This document shows, piece by piece, positions 22,789 through 32,079 of a stretch of 34,270 nucleotides of DNA. A program made the position numbers and the translations under genes. The notes below the pieces were generated by a model, which made no database searches, was not told where the DNA came from, and saw only the letters and a list, made by a program, of their open reading frames with translations. The number at the start of each line of letters is the position of its first letter. Within the stretch, counting starts at the first letter, position 1. Origin of the DNA: Betaproteobacteria bacterium HGW-Betaproteobacteria-4. GTDB taxonomy: Bacteria; Pseudomonadota; Gammaproteobacteria; Burkholderiales; Rhodocyclaceae. Where the stretch lies: the NCBI GenBank assembly GCA_002840785.1, contig PHCH01000067.1:1-34270 (forward strand), read 5' to 3'.

Positions 22789-23490
22789 ATGTTTGACGAT
22801 TCTCCTCGTGCCGAGTTTCTGGGCGGCGTTCGCGCCGAGCTACCGCTGTTACTCGGCGTCGTCCCCTTCGGGCTGATTTTCGGGGTGCTCGGGCTGGCAG
22901 CGGGTTTGCCGGGGTGGGCGGTGGTGCTCAGTTCGTCGCTGATTTTTGCCGGCTCGTCGCAGGTGGTGTTCGCCCAGCTTTGGAGCGGGGCGACGCCGCC
23001 ACCCGTGATGGCGGCAACGGTGGGCGTGGTCAATCTGCGTCACCTGCTGTACAGCGCGGCGGTGGCTGATTATTTGCGCGACCTGCCGTGGCGCTGGAAG
23101 TTGCTGCTGGCTTACCTGCTCACCGACGAAGCGTTTGCCGCGGCCATCGGCCGCCTGCGCGATGGTCCGCCGACGGCACATCGTCACTGGTTTTTGTGCG
23201 GCACCGGTTTCACGTTGTGGGCTGGCTGGCAGCTATCGACGCTGGTCGGGGTGCTGCTCGGGGCGGCGATTCCCGAGAACTGGTCGCTGGACTTTTCGAT
23301 TGCCCTGACTTTCATCGCCCTGCTCGTGCTCTCGGTGCATAAACGCAGCGATGCCTGGGCGGCGATTGCCGCCGCGGCGGCCGTCCTCCCGGCGCTCGCA
23401 TTGCCGCACAAGTCGGGCCTGCTGGTGGCGGCCGGAGTGGGCATTGCAGTCGGCTTGTTCATGCGCCGCTTCGACGGCAAAACGCCATGA
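22789..23490 (+). CDS. azlC: AzlC-family branched-chain amino-acid exporter, large subunit
   Basis: A 233-residue inner-membrane protein with an N-terminal ELPLLLGVVPFGLIFGVLGL segment, typical of AzlC, and SSLIFAGSSQVVFAQLW plus VGVVNLRHLLYSAAV, the conserved loop motifs. Several hydrophobic helices follow. With AzlD it forms a two-component exporter for leucine, isoleucine, valine or analogues. The ATG at 22789 is the first in frame with the family start. The stop overlaps the azlD start as ATGA (23487-23490), indicating translational coupling. The nearby ilvA, for isoleucine synthesis, gives fitting context. Confidence 0.93.
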   Translation: MFDDSPRAEFLGGVRAELPLLLGVVPFGLIFGVLGLAAGLPGWAVVLSSSLIFAGSSQVVFAQLWSGATPPPVMAATVGVVNLRHLLYSAAVADYLRDLPWRWKLLLAYLLTDEAFAAAIGRLRDGPPTAHRHWFLCGTGFTLWAGWQLSTLVGVLLGAAIPENWSLDFSIALTFIALLVLSVHKRSDAWAAIAAAAAVLPALALPHKSGLLVAAGVGIAVGLFMRRFDGKTP

Positions 23491-23813
23491 GCATGACCGT
23501 GTTGCTGCTGACCATGGCGGCCTGCGGGCTGGTGACTTTCCTGATCCGCCTGTCGTTCATCGCCTTCGGCCGCTATTTGCCCGACGATCCGCGCGTCGAA
23601 GCGTTGTTGCGCTATGTCCCGCCGGCCATCCTCGGCGCCCTGATCGGGCCGGAGATTTTCATGCTCGGCGGCAATCTGAATGCCACGCCAGATAACCCGC
23701 GGCTGTGGGCGGCGCTGGTGGCCTTGCTGGTCGCCCGGTTGACGCGCAGCGTGCTGGCGACGATAGCGGCGGGAATGGGCGCGTTGTGGGCGATACAGCT
23801 CTGGTTTGGCTGA
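23487..23813 (+). CDS. azlD: AzlD-family branched-chain amino-acid exporter, small subunit
   Basis: A 108-residue membrane protein with about four hydrophobic segments. Its features are LLTMAACGLVTFLIRLSFIAFG at the N-terminus, LLRYVPPAILGALIGPEIFM and a C-terminal segment ending WAIQLWFG, all usual in AzlD. The start overlaps the azlC stop by 4 nt. The two proteins act together in efflux of branched-chain amino acids. A dispersed repeat begins 13 nt after the stop and no classical terminator is seen. Confidence 0.93.
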   Translation: MSMTVLLLTMAACGLVTFLIRLSFIAFGRYLPDDPRVEALLRYVPPAILGALIGPEIFMLGGNLNATPDNPRLWAALVALLVARLTRSVLATIAAGMGALWAIQLWFG

Positions 23814-23826
23814 ATGCCGGGCCGGA

Positions 23827-23869
23827 AGCCTTCGATTTTGGCCGTTTTCCCCGGCTGACCGTGGCGGCC
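23827..23869 (-). repeat. Dispersed intergenic repeat, copy E
   Basis: The minus-strand core (23862 down to 23827) begins ACGGTCAGCCGG and contains CGGCCAAAAT. It is the most diverged clear copy apart from copy A, with 26 of 36 positions matching copy F. It lies between the convergent azlD and ilvA genes, 13 nt after the azlD stop. Confidence 0.65.
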
Positions 23870-23885
23870 AACCGGGTGGAATTCC

Positions 23886-25418
23886 TCAGCCCAGAAACAG
23901 CTTGTAAGCCGGGTTCTGGCTCTCGTCCCAATGGGCGTAGCCGAGGTTTTTCAGAAATTCCTTGAATTGCCCCATGTCGCCCGCCGGCACCTGCATGCCG
24001 ACCAGCACGCGGCCGTAGTCGGCGCCGTGGTTGCGGTAGTGGAACAGGCTGATGTTCCAGCCGGCGCTCATCTGGGTCAGGAAATTCATGAGGGCGCCCG
24101 GTCGCTCGGGGAATTCAAAACGGTAGAGCTGTTCGTTCAGACCTTCTTTACACACCGCTGCGGCGTGGCCGCCGACCATGTGACGGATATGGTTCTTGGC
24201 CATTTCGTCCTCGGTCAGGTCGAGCGTCGGGTAGCCGTGTTTTTGCAGGCTGTCGACGAGCTTGAGCGATTCCTTGCGGTCGCTGACCTGGACGCCGACG
24301 AAAACGTGGGCTTCGCTGGCGGTGTGGTAGCGGTAGTTGAATTCGGTGACGTTGCGCTTACCGATGAGGGCCAGGAATTTCTTGTAGGCACCGGGCTTCT
24401 CGGGCAGCGTGACGGCGAAGACGGCTTCGCGTTGTTCGCCGAACTCGGCGCGCTCGGCGACGAAGCGCAGGCGGTCGAAATTCATGTTGGCGCCGGAGGT
24501 CACGGCGATCAGGTTCTTGTCCTTGAGCTTGTGCTGACGGGCGTATTCTTTGGCGCCGGCGACGGCGAGCGCACCGGCCGGCTCGAGAATCGAGCGGGTG
24601 TCCTCGAAAACGTCCTTGATCGCGGCGCAGATGGCGTCGGTGTCGACCAGGATGATGTCGTCGAGGTATTCCTTGCACAGCCGAAAGGTTTCCTCGCCGA
24701 CGAATTTGACGGCGGTGCCATCGGCGAACAGGCCGACCTGGTCGAGACGGACGCGATGGCCCTTGGCGATGGACTGCTTCATCGCATCGGCGTCGAAGGT
24801 TTCAACCCCGATCACCTTGATGTCCGGGCGCAGGCGCTTGATGTAGGCAGCGACGCCAGCGGCCAGCCCGCCACCGCCGATGGCGCAGAAGACGGCGGTG
24901 ATCGGGCCATTGTGGCGCGAGTGTTGTCGGAGGATTTCCATGGCGACGGTGCCCTGCCCGGCGATCACTTCGGGATCGTCGAAGGGGTGCACGAAGGTCA
25001 GCTTCTCGGTCTTTTCGAGTTCGACGGCGTGGGCATAGGCTTCGTCGAACGAATCACCATGCAGCACGACTTCGCCGCCGCGCGAGCGGACGGCATCGAT
25101 CTTGATGCCCGGCGTCGAGGTCGGCATGACGATGACCGCCCGGCAACCCAGTTTCTTCGCCGACAGCGCCACGCCCTGGGCATGGTTGCCGGCCGAGGCG
25201 CAGATGACGCCGCGCTTGAGCTTTTCCGGCGAGAGGCTGGCGATCTTGTTGTAGGCGCCGCGCAGCTTGAAGGAGAACACCGGCTGCATGTCTTCACGCT
25301 TGAGAATAATCTTGTTGCCGACCCGGGCGGAAAGGTTGCTGGCCAGGTCGAGCGGCGTTTCGACGGCCACGTCATAAACCTGTGCGTTGAGAACTTTTTC
25401 GAGATAATCCGGGTGCAT
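23886..25418 (-). CDS. ilvA: Threonine ammonia-lyase, biosynthetic
   Basis: About 510 residues. The catalytic domain (1-320) has the PLP lysine at about residue 51 in FSFKLRGAYNK, CASAGNHAQGVALS and the glycine loop CAIGGGGLAAGVA. The C-terminal regulatory part has two ACT-like units, beginning near REAVFAVTLPEKPGAYKKFL and YRFEFPERPGALMNFLTQ. It deaminates threonine to 2-oxobutanoate, the first step to isoleucine. The length and two regulatory units indicate the biosynthetic, isoleucine-inhibited form. The ATG at 25418 is preferred to a TTG at 25427. It is divergent from the yqaA remnant by 38 bp and convergent with azlCD. Confidence 0.95.
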   Translation of the reverse strand: MHPDYLEKVLNAQVYDVAVETPLDLASNLSARVGNKIILKREDMQPVFSFKLRGAYNKIASLSPEKLKRGVICASAGNHAQGVALSAKKLGCRAVIVMPTSTPGIKIDAVRSRGGEVVLHGDSFDEAYAHAVELEKTEKLTFVHPFDDPEVIAGQGTVAMEILRQHSRHNGPITAVFCAIGGGGLAAGVAAYIKRLRPDIKVIGVETFDADAMKQSIAKGHRVRLDQVGLFADGTAVKFVGEETFRLCKEYLDDIILVDTDAICAAIKDVFEDTRSILEPAGALAVAGAKEYARQHKLKDKNLIAVTSGANMNFDRLRFVAERAEFGEQREAVFAVTLPEKPGAYKKFLALIGKRNVTEFNYRYHTASEAHVFVGVQVSDRKESLKLVDSLQKHGYPTLDLTEDEMAKNHIRHMVGGHAAAVCKEGLNEQLYRFEFPERPGALMNFLTQMSAGWNISLFHYRNHGADYGRVLVGMQVPAGDMGQFKEFLKNLGYAHWDESQNPAYKLFLG

Positions 25419-25456
25419 TGGGCGCAACTCATTAAGGCAAAAGGGAGATTCTACGG

Positions 25457-25830
25457 GTGGAGTGGCTAAACGTCACGGCGGAAAGCGGCCTCTGGGGCCT
25501 GCTGGCCTGTGGGGCTTTTTGCGCCAGCACCCGGCCGAATATGGCTCTGCGCTGATGCTCGCCACACTCGGCAACACGGCTGGCGGCATGACGTCATGGT
25601 GGTGTGGCCGCTTTCTGCCGCGCTGGCAAAAGCTGGAAAACCTGGCGCAGCGCGAGCGGCTCGAACGCTGGGGCAGCCCTGCCCTGCTGTTCGCCTGGGC
25701 GCCGTTGATCGGCGACGCGCTGTGCCTCGCCGCCGGCTGGCTGCGCCTGCACTGGCTGCCCTGCTGCCTGTTCATGGCCCTCGGCAAATTCGCGCGGTAC
25801 TGGCTGGTCGCCCAGACGGCCGTGAATTGA
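25457..25830 (+). pseudogene. YqaA-family membrane protein gene, frameshifted
   Basis: The N-terminal part reads from a GTG at 25457 (ribosome binding site AAGGGAG at 25441-25447) as VEWLNVTAESGLWGLLACGA then FCAST. It stops at a TGA at 25553-25555. The rest, ALMLATLGNTAGG, TSWWCGRFLPRW, WAPLIGDALCLAAGWLRL and ALGKFARYW, continues in another frame to 25830. The family pattern AFxxATLLPxxSE would join the two near 25525-25540 if one base were added (or two removed). The gene is therefore either inactivated or affected by a sequencing error. YqaA proteins are small inner-membrane proteins of the DedA/VTT relatives with unclear function. An alternative in-frame start at 25462 gives a false N-terminus rich in Lys/Gly. 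Confidence 0.75.
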
Positions 25831-25851
25831 CGGTTCAAGCCGAAAAGAATC

Positions 25852-25894
25852 GATTCCCACGGTCAACCCGAAAAAATGGCCAAAATTGAAATGC
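25852..25894 (+). repeat. Dispersed intergenic repeat, copy F
   Basis: GATTCCC is followed by the core (25859-25894), which begins ACGGTCAACCCG and ends AAAATTGAAATGC. This is the copy used as the reference here. It lies 21 nt after the yqaA stop. The remaining 128 bp up to the oxidoreductase start at 26023 show TAAAAT at 25988-25993 as a possible -10 but no convincing -35. Confidence 0.85.
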
Positions 25895-26022
25895 CAGCTT
25901 TGCAGTCGGTCGGCAGCCGCGAGGGAGGCTGAACCTTTGAGCAGCGGTGCACGTCTACCTGTCCCCGCGTGCTGCCCCGCAATACGCTAAAATCCACCTT
26001 TTGACGGACCCCGGCTGCTTCC

Positions 26023-29000
26023 ATGACTGCCCGCCTGCGCGAAATACCTTACAACTACACCTCGTTTTCCGCGGTGCTCGATGAGCTCCGTTCCGAGCGC
26101 GTCACCGGCCGTTCGGCCCGCATGCTTTACGAGGTGCTCGGCGACATCTGGGTCGTCCAGCGCAACCCCTACCTGGAAGACGACCTGCTCGACAATCGCG
26201 AACGCCGCGATGCGCTGGTCAACGCCCTGCACCACCGGCTCAACGAGGTCGAAAAGCGGCGCGAAGCGACCGAGGGCGAGGACGTCGAACGGGCCGCCAA
26301 GGTCAAGCGTCTGGTCGATGCGGCGCGTGATGCGGTCAACCGTTTTGCCGAGCGTTTCGGCGAAACCATCGACCTCCGCCGCAAGGTGCTCAAATATCTC
26401 GGCAAGCACACACGCAAGGACAACATTGCCTTCGACGGCCTGGCCCGCGTTTCGCATGTCACCGATGCGACCGACTGGCGCGTCGAATACCCCTTCGTCG
26501 TTCTCAATCCGGACACCGAAGAGGAAATCGGCCACCTCGTCCGCGGCTGCATCGAAGCCGGCCTGACCATCATCGCCCGTGGCGGCGGCACCGGTTACAC
26601 CGGCGGCGCCGTGCCGCTGACGCCTTACGCGGCGGTCATCAACACCGAAAAGCTCATCGACATCGGTCCGGTTGAAGAACTCGTGCTGGCCGGCCATGAA
26701 ACGCCCTACGCCACCATCCGCACCGGCGCCGGCGTCGTCACCGACCGTGTTTCCGAAGCCGCTTCGCTGGCTGGTCGCGTCTTCGCCGTCGACCCGACCT
26801 CGGCCTCTGCCTCCTGCATTGGCGGCAACATCGCCATGAACGCCGGCGGCAAGAAAGCCGTGCTGTGGGGCACCGCGCTCGACAACCTGGCCTGGTGGAA
26901 GATGGTCGACCCCGACGGCAACTGGCTCGAAGTCGAACGCGTCAATCACAACTACGGCAAGATCCACGAGCAGGAAAACGTCGAATTCCGCGTCAAGCGC
27001 TTCGATCCGAGCGGCAAGACGCTGCTTGGCGAAGAAATCCTCATCATGCCGGGTGCCGCCTGTCGCAAGATCGGGCTGGGCAAGGACGTTACCGACAAGT
27101 TCCTCGGCGGCATCCCCGGCGTGCAGAAGGAAGGTACCGACGGCATCATCGTTGCCGCCCGCTGGGTACTGCACAAAATGCCGCCCGTTTCGCGCACCGT
27201 CTGTCTGGAATTTTTCGGCCAGGTGCGCGAAGCCGTGCCGGCCATCGTCGAAATCACCGATTACTTCAAGCCGGGCGGCGCCGGGCTGGCTTCCGGCGTG
27301 CAACTGGCCGGTCTCGAGCACCTCGACGAACGCTATGTGAAGGCCGTCGGCTACGCCACCAAGGCCAAGCGCCACGGTCGGCCGAAGATGGTCCTGCTCG
27401 GCGATCTCGTCGGTCATGACGAAAAGGCCGTCATGGCCGCCGCTTCCGAAGTCGTGCGCATGTGCAACCTGCGCTCGGCCGAAGGATTCATTGCGGTCGA
27501 CGCCGAAACGCGCAAGAAATTCTGGCTCGACCGTTCGCGCACCGCCGCCATTTCGCGCCACACCAACGCCTTCAAGGTCAATGAGGACGTAGTCATCCCG
27601 CTGCCGCGCATGGGCGATTACTGCGACGGCATCGAGCGCATCAACATCGAACTGTCCACGCAGAACAAGCTGGCGCTGTGCGACGCCCTGCGCGAATTCC
27701 TCCAGGGCGAGCTGCCGCTGCATGCCGGCGACGCCAACCTCGACAAGGACGTGCTGATCGGCGACCGCCGGCAGGCTGCGCTCGATTACGTCGAGGCCGT
27801 GCGCCTGCGCTGGGAGTGGCTGCTCGACAACCTCGACCTGCCGCTCGCCGAGGCCGAAACGCGTTTCGCCTCCTACGGCGTGGTGGCCGGTGAACTGACC
27901 AACAAGGCGGCCAATCCGAAGCTCTTCCATCGCCTGCAGGACTACTCCGTGCGCACGTCGTGGAAGCACGAACTGCACGCCCGGCTGAGCAAGATATTCG
28001 ACGGCGGCGTCTATCGTCCCATCGTCGAGCGGATCGAGGCCATCCACAAGGAAGTGCTGCGCGGCCGTGTTTTCGTCGCCTTGCACATGCACGCCGGCGA
28101 CGGCAACGTGCATACCAACATCCCGGTGAATTCCGACAATTACGACATGCTGCAAACGGCGCACAAGGCCGTCGAACGCATCATGCACCTGGCCCGCAGC
28201 CTGGATGGCGTCATTTCCGGCGAACACGGCATCGGCATCACCAAGCTCGAGTTCCTGACCGAGGAAGAACTGGCGCCTTTCCGTGCCTACAAGCAGAAAG
28301 TTGATCCGCAAGGCCGTTTCAACAAGGGCAAGCTGATGCCCGGCGGCGACATGGGCAATGCCTACACGCCATCGTTCAGCCTGCTCGGTACCGAATCGCT
28401 GATCATGGAGCAATCCGAAATCGGCAAGATTTCCGACATGGTCAAGGACTGCCTGCGCTGCGGCAAATGCAAGCCCGTTTGTTCGACCCACGTGCCGCGC
28501 GCCAACCTGCTCTACAGCCCGCGCAACAAGATTCTCGCCACCTCGCTGCTGGTCGAGGCCTTCCTCTACGAAGAACAGACCCGGCGCGGCATTTCGCTCA
28601 AGCACTTCGACGAATTCAACGACGTTGCCGACCATTGCACGGTCTGCCACCGCTGCCTCAAGCCGTGCCCGGTCGACATCGATTTCGGCGACGTTTCCGT
28701 GGCCATGCGCAATTTCCTCAGGAAGCAGGACAAGAAGCGCTTCAGCCCCGGCACCATGGCCGCCATGACCTACCTGAACCTCAAGGACCCGGCGACCATC
28801 AAGCTCATGCGCGGCGTCATGATGGACTTCGGTTTCAAGGCCCAGCGCCTTGCCCACAAGGCGGCCAAGGCGATCGGCCTGGTGCAGGGCAGCCGCGCCC
28901 ATCCGCCGGCAACGGTTGGCGCACCGACCGTCAAGACGCAGATCATCCACTTCCTCAACCGGCCGATGCCGGGCAATCTGCCCAAGCGCACCTCGCGGGC

Positions 29001-29856
29001 ACTGCTCGATATCGAGGACGACAAGGTCATCCCGGTCATCCGCAACCCACGCAAGACGACCGAAGATTCGGACGCCGTCTTCTATTTCCCGGGTTGCGGA
29101 TCCGAGCGCCTGTTCTCGCAGGTCGGGCTGGCCACCCAGGCCATGCTCTACGAAGTCGGTGCCACCACCGTCCTGCCGCCGGGCTACCTGTGCTGCGGCT
29201 ATCCGCAGACGGCCTCGGGCGACGAAGAAAAGGGCGTCAAGATCACCACGGACAACCGCGTGCTGTTCCACCGCGTCGCCAACACCCTCAACTATCTCGA
29301 CATCAAGACCGTCATCGTGTCCTGTGGCACCTGCATGGACCAACTGCAGAAATACCAGTTCGAGAAAATATTCCCCGGTTGCCGCCTGCTCGATATCCAC
29401 GAATACCTCATGGAAAAAGGCGTCAAGCTGGAGGGTGTGAGCGGTACGCGTTACATGTACCACGATCCTTGCCACACACCGATGAAGGCCTACGCGCCCC
29501 TCGCCGTGACCAAGGCGCTGATGGGCCAGGAAGTGCCGCTGACCGACCGCTGCTGCGGCGACGCCGGCTCCTTCGCCTATTCCCGGCCGGATGTCGCCAC
29601 TCAGGTCAAATTCCGCAAGCAGCAGGACATCGAAAGTGGCGCCGCCAAACTGCGGGCCGACGGGTTCACCGGCGATGTCAAGATCCTGACGTCCTGCCCG
29701 GCCTGCCTGCAGGGCCTGTCCCGCTACGACGACGATGCCGGCACCCAGGCCGATTACATCGTGGTCGAACTGGCCAAGCATCTGCTCGGCGAAAACTGGA
29801 TGGCGGAATACGTCGGCAAGGCGAATACGGGCGGGATAGAGCGGGTACTTCTTTGA
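26023..29856 (+). CDS. FAD/FMN-binding oxidoreductase with Fe-S domains (DUF3683 type, D-lactate dehydrogenase-like)
   Basis: A 1277-residue fusion. The N-terminal DUF3683 segment (about 1-150) starts [15 protein letters not shown]. The FAD-binding type 4 domain has [17 protein letters not shown]. The FAD-oxidase C domain ends with [12 protein letters not shown] and [13 protein letters not shown]. Two cysteine-rich 4Fe-4S motifs follow, [11 protein letters not shown] and [12 protein letters not shown]. The C-terminal GlpC/CCG-like half has [31 protein letters not shown] and SCPACLQG. It resembles GlcD-GlcF or Dld/LutA proteins joined in one chain and probably oxidises a 2-hydroxyacid, passing electrons to the quinone pool. 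The substrate is not certain. The segment after YTSF seems shorter than I recall for homologues. The stop overlaps the end of repeat copy G. Confidence 0.9.
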   Translation: MTARLREIPYNYTSFSAVLDELRSERVTGRSARMLYEVLGDIWVVQRNPYLEDDLLDNRERRDALVNALHHRLNEVEKRREATEGEDVERAAKVKRLVDAARDAVNRFAERFGETIDLRRKVLKYLGKHTRKDNIAFDGLARVSHVTDATDWRVEYPFVVLNPDTEEEIGHLVRGCIEAGLTIIARGGGTGYTGGAVPLTPYAAVINTEKLIDIGPVEELVLAGHETPYATIRTGAGVVTDRVSEAASLAGRVFAVDPTSASASCIGGNIAMNAGGKKAVLWGTALDNLAWWKMVDPDGNWLEVERVNHNYGKIHEQENVEFRVKRFDPSGKTLLGEEILIMPGAACRKIGLGKDVTDKFLGGIPGVQKEGTDGIIVAARWVLHKMPPVSRTVCLEFFGQVREAVPAIVEITDYFKPGGAGLASGVQLAGLEHLDERYVKAVGYATKAKRHGRPKMVLLGDLVGHDEKAVMAAASEVVRMCNLRSAEGFIAVDAETRKKFWLDRSRTAAISRHTNAFKVNEDVVIPLPRMGDYCDGIERINIELSTQNKLALCDALREFLQGELPLHAGDANLDKDVLIGDRRQAALDYVEAVRLRWEWLLDNLDLPLAEAETRFASYGVVAGELTNKAANPKLFHRLQDYSVRTSWKHELHARLSKIFDGGVYRPIVERIEAIHKEVLRGRVFVALHMHAGDGNVHTNIPVNSDNYDMLQTAHKAVERIMHLARSLDGVISGEHGIGITKLEFLTEEELAPFRAYKQKVDPQGRFNKGKLMPGGDMGNAYTPSFSLLGTESLIMEQSEIGKISDMVKDCLRCGKCKPVCSTHVPRANLLYSPRNKILATSLLVEAFLYEEQTRRGISLKHFDEFNDVADHCTVCHRCLKPCPVDIDFGDVSVAMRNFLRKQDKKRFSPGTMAAMTYLNLKDPATIKLMRGVMMDFGFKAQRLAHKAAKAIGLVQGSRAHPPATVGAPTVKTQIIHFLNRPMPGNLPKRTSRALLDIEDDKVIPVIRNPRKTTEDSDAVFYFPGCGSERLFSQVGLATQAMLYEVGATTVLPPGYLCCGYPQTASGDEEKGVKITTDNRVLFHRVANTLNYLDIKTVIVSCGTCMDQLQKYQFEKIFPGCRLLDIHEYLMEKGVKLEGVSGTRYMYHDPCHTPMKAYAPLAVTKALMGQEVPLTDRCCGDAGSFAYSRPDVATQVKFRKQQDIESGAAKLRADGFTGDVKILTSCPACLQGLSRYDDDAGTQADYIVVELAKHLLGENWMAEYVGKANTGGIERVLL

Positions 29857-29891
29857 TTTTTGCCCATTTTTTCCGGTTGACCGTGAAATAG
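29849..29891 (-). repeat. Dispersed repeat, copy G, overlapping a stop codon
   Basis: The minus-strand core (29884 down to 29849) begins ACGGTCAACCGG and contains AAAAAATGGGC; 29 of 36 positions match copy F. Its outer end covers the TGA stop (29854-29856) of the oxidoreductase gene. The rest of the gap to 29967 holds TTGTGA (29914-29919) and TAATCC (29936-29941), a weak candidate promoter for the next gene. Confidence 0.8.
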
Positions 29892-29967
29892 CAGGTTCTT
29901 TTGCGGTCGCGCCTTGTGATATTTATTCTTCGGTGTAATCCTTCACGGAAAACCGGAGTCAGATAAC

Positions 29968-30399
29968 GTGGGTAGCGACAGTCAGTCCTGTGAATTGTGC
30001 AGTAGCCCCGGCGGGGCCATTCTTTGGCAGTCGGCCCTTTGCCGTGTGGTTCGGGTCGACGATCCGTACTACCCGGGCTTCTGTCGCGTCATCTGGAGCG
30101 ACCATGTCCGCGAAATGAGCGATCTCGAGGCGAGCCGGCAAATGTTGCTCATGCGCGTCGTCTTCGGCGTCGAATCGGTGCTGCGCCGGTTATTCAATCC
30201 GGATAAAATCAATCTCGCCAGTTTTGGCAACATGGTTCCCCATGTCCATTGGCACATCATCCCGCGCTGGCTGGATGACCGGCATTTTCCCGAACCGGTT
30301 TGGGGAAACGTCCGCCGGGAGGGAGCGGTATCGCGGCCATTGGTCAGCGATGCCGAGCTGGCGCAGGCATTGTCCGTAGCCCTGAAAAATATCGAATAA
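29968..30399 (+). CDS. HIT family nucleotide-binding protein
   Basis: A 143-residue protein of the histidine triad superfamily. The triad is HVHWHIIPRW (HxHxH followed by hydrophobic residues), with the nucleotide-binding N-terminal region CRVVRVDDPYYPGFCRVIW. An early CELCSSPGG pair of cysteines may bind metal. HIT proteins hydrolyse nucleotide phosphoramidates, AMP-lysine or dinucleoside polyphosphates. The specific substrate is unknown. The GTG at 29968 is supported by a GGAG about 11 nt upstream. It precedes the PilZ-like gene by 13 nt and starts the HIT-PilZ-like-DUF971-ubiE-ubiJ run, probably one transcript. Confidence 0.92.
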   Translation: MGSDSQSCELCSSPGGAILWQSALCRVVRVDDPYYPGFCRVIWSDHVREMSDLEASRQMLLMRVVFGVESVLRRLFNPDKINLASFGNMVPHVHWHIIPRWLDDRHFPEPVWGNVRREGAVSRPLVSDAELAQALSVALKNIE

Positions 30400-30412
30400 G
30401 GCTGGATCGATC

Positions 30413-32017
30413 ATGAACACGACCGCCATGGAAGTGCCCGTCATTTCGGATCTGCAAAGCGGGATGGACTATCTCGCGCAGTTGTCGCTGGCCAACCCGG
30501 TCGTCGCCGAGCGACAGTTGATGAGCTTCGTCGACGCACTGCTCATGGCACCGCCCGAGCCCGGAGCAATGCTCATGCTGCTTGAACAGGCACGGGCGCC
30601 GATGTGCTTCGTCGAAGAGGAAATGGCCAGGCGGTATCACAACAAGGCGCTGCCCCTGGCCGGCGAAGAAGAGTCGTATTTCCAGCAGGTCGTTGCCGCC
30701 TGGCGCAAGATGGGCAAGGCTTACGAGCTGTGTGCCCGCCGTGAAGAGCCCGATGCTGAAAACGCCCAGTACGTGGCGATGATGGCCACCATCCTGCATC
30801 GCTGTCTTTACTATACCGGCATGGTCATTCTCGAGCACTACCGCGCCCGCCGCGATCTGCCGCCCGGTATCTGGCTCGACCTGCACGGCTACTACGAAAC
30901 GGCAGAGGAATGGGGTATCGCCTTCACCCCGGTCGAGGATGTCCTCGAAAACAGCCTGCAGGCAACCCACTGCGCTGCCGCCTACACCACCCTACTGCTC
31001 ATCGACATTGCCAGTCCTTACAGCAACAGCGTGCGCAACCTCAATCTGATCCGGCGCTGGGCCGGCATGTGGGCGCCATTGGTTTCCATTCACAAGCTGG
31101 AAGACGACCTCGAGGTTCCGGCCTACGTCATCGAGCTCATGAAGGATGCACCACTTCATCCGACCGCCGTCACCGACGAGCCATCCAGCGATACAAGGCG
31201 CCTCGACACGACGCGCCTCGGGCTGCAGATCAATCATATGCTGAGCCAGCTCAGGCAACGCATCACGCCCTCGCAACTGGGCCTCGGCGAAGAAACCAGC
31301 GGCCATGTCATCGCTCTGCTCGACCACCTTTCCCGGCCGTGGACGCAGTCGGCCTCACCCCGTCGTTTCCGCCGTTTTGCCACCGAAGGCATCGCCCGGG
31401 TGGCAGTTGGCTTTGAAGCCATTCACTTTTGCATCAGCGCCAAGGAATTTGAACAGCCCGATTCGGCCGCCGCCTTTTCTCGCGGCGAGTTCGATCAGTT
31501 GTTCACCTTTGGTGAACGTGCCGAGCCGGGCCAGACCCTGGCGATCAAGCCACTAATTTCATTTCCGGTCGATGAGTGGTCGGTCATCAACCATTCAGCG
31601 AATGGTTTTCGCCTTGGTCGCAGTTGCGCCGGCTTGCGCATATCGCATGGACAGCTCATGGCCGTCTGTCCGCACGATGGCGAACATTTCCTTCTGGCTC
31701 AAGCCACCTGGCTCATGCAGGAAGACGACGGTGGCCTGATTGTTGGCGTTGCCACCCTGCCCGGCATGCCTACCGGCGTGGGCGTGCGTATTGCAGCCGT
31801 GAAAGCCGGCAATGCCGAGCGTTTTGTCCGTGCTTTCCTTCTGCCGCCCGTGCCGGCGATCAAGGAGGAAGGATCGATTGTCCTGCCACCGGGCATGTAT
31901 CAGGCAAGCCGCATACTTGATATTTCATCCGGTGAAGACACGCCCTGGCAACTGCGCATGAACCATATTCTTCAGCGTGGCACCGATTACGACCGGGTTA
32001 GCTATCAGGTGATTTGA
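30413..32017 (+). CDS. Large protein with a C-terminal PilZ-like domain
   Basis: A 534-residue protein. Residues 1-300 are mostly helical and similar to no family I can name. From about 310 the pattern fits a PilZ-type c-di-GMP receptor: RRFRR (317-321), which gives RxxxR; ARVAVGFEAIHFCI; and, after an insert at about 345-385, the DxSxxG-like NHSANG (393-398) inside WSVINHSANGFRLGR. Strand-like segments LMAVCPH, FLLAQATWLMQ and GLIVGVATLPG then follow. The spacing between the two motifs is longer than usual, so the domain call is moderate. The helical N-terminus would be the output or partner-binding part. Encoded 13 nt after the HIT gene. Confidence 0.6.
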   Translation: MNTTAMEVPVISDLQSGMDYLAQLSLANPVVAERQLMSFVDALLMAPPEPGAMLMLLEQARAPMCFVEEEMARRYHNKALPLAGEEESYFQQVVAAWRKMGKAYELCARREEPDAENAQYVAMMATILHRCLYYTGMVILEHYRARRDLPPGIWLDLHGYYETAEEWGIAFTPVEDVLENSLQATHCAAAYTTLLLIDIASPYSNSVRNLNLIRRWAGMWAPLVSIHKLEDDLEVPAYVIELMKDAPLHPTAVTDEPSSDTRRLDTTRLGLQINHMLSQLRQRITPSQLGLGEETSGHVIALLDHLSRPWTQSASPRRFRRFATEGIARVAVGFEAIHFCISAKEFEQPDSAAAFSRGEFDQLFTFGERAEPGQTLAIKPLISFPVDEWSVINHSANGFRLGRSCAGLRISHGQLMAVCPHDGEHFLLAQATWLMQEDDGGLIVGVATLPGMPTGVGVRIAAVKAGNAERFVRAFLLPPVPAIKEEGSIVLPPGMYQASRILDISSGEDTPWQLRMNHILQRGTDYDRVSYQVI

Positions 32018-32079
32018 CCTATCCCGGTATTGCCAGACGATGAGTGCGCTAAACTAACGCCCTCATTCCGGAGAACACT

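Noticed and set aside
23931..25469. A 512-codon plus-strand frame opposite ilvA
   Set aside because: It is antisense to a complete, motif-bearing gene and has no family resemblance of its own.
25462..25530. Intact 122-residue YqaA-like protein from the ATG-like start at 25462
   Set aside because: The first 20 residues or so (AKRHGGKRPLGPAG) do not fit the family, while the other frame supplies the expected N-terminus with a good ribosome binding site.
25987..29781. A 1264-codon open frame on the minus strand
   Set aside because: It lies wholly opposite the well-supported FAD/Fe-S oxidoreductase gene and has no recognisable domain. GC-rich codon use commonly leaves such antisense frames open.
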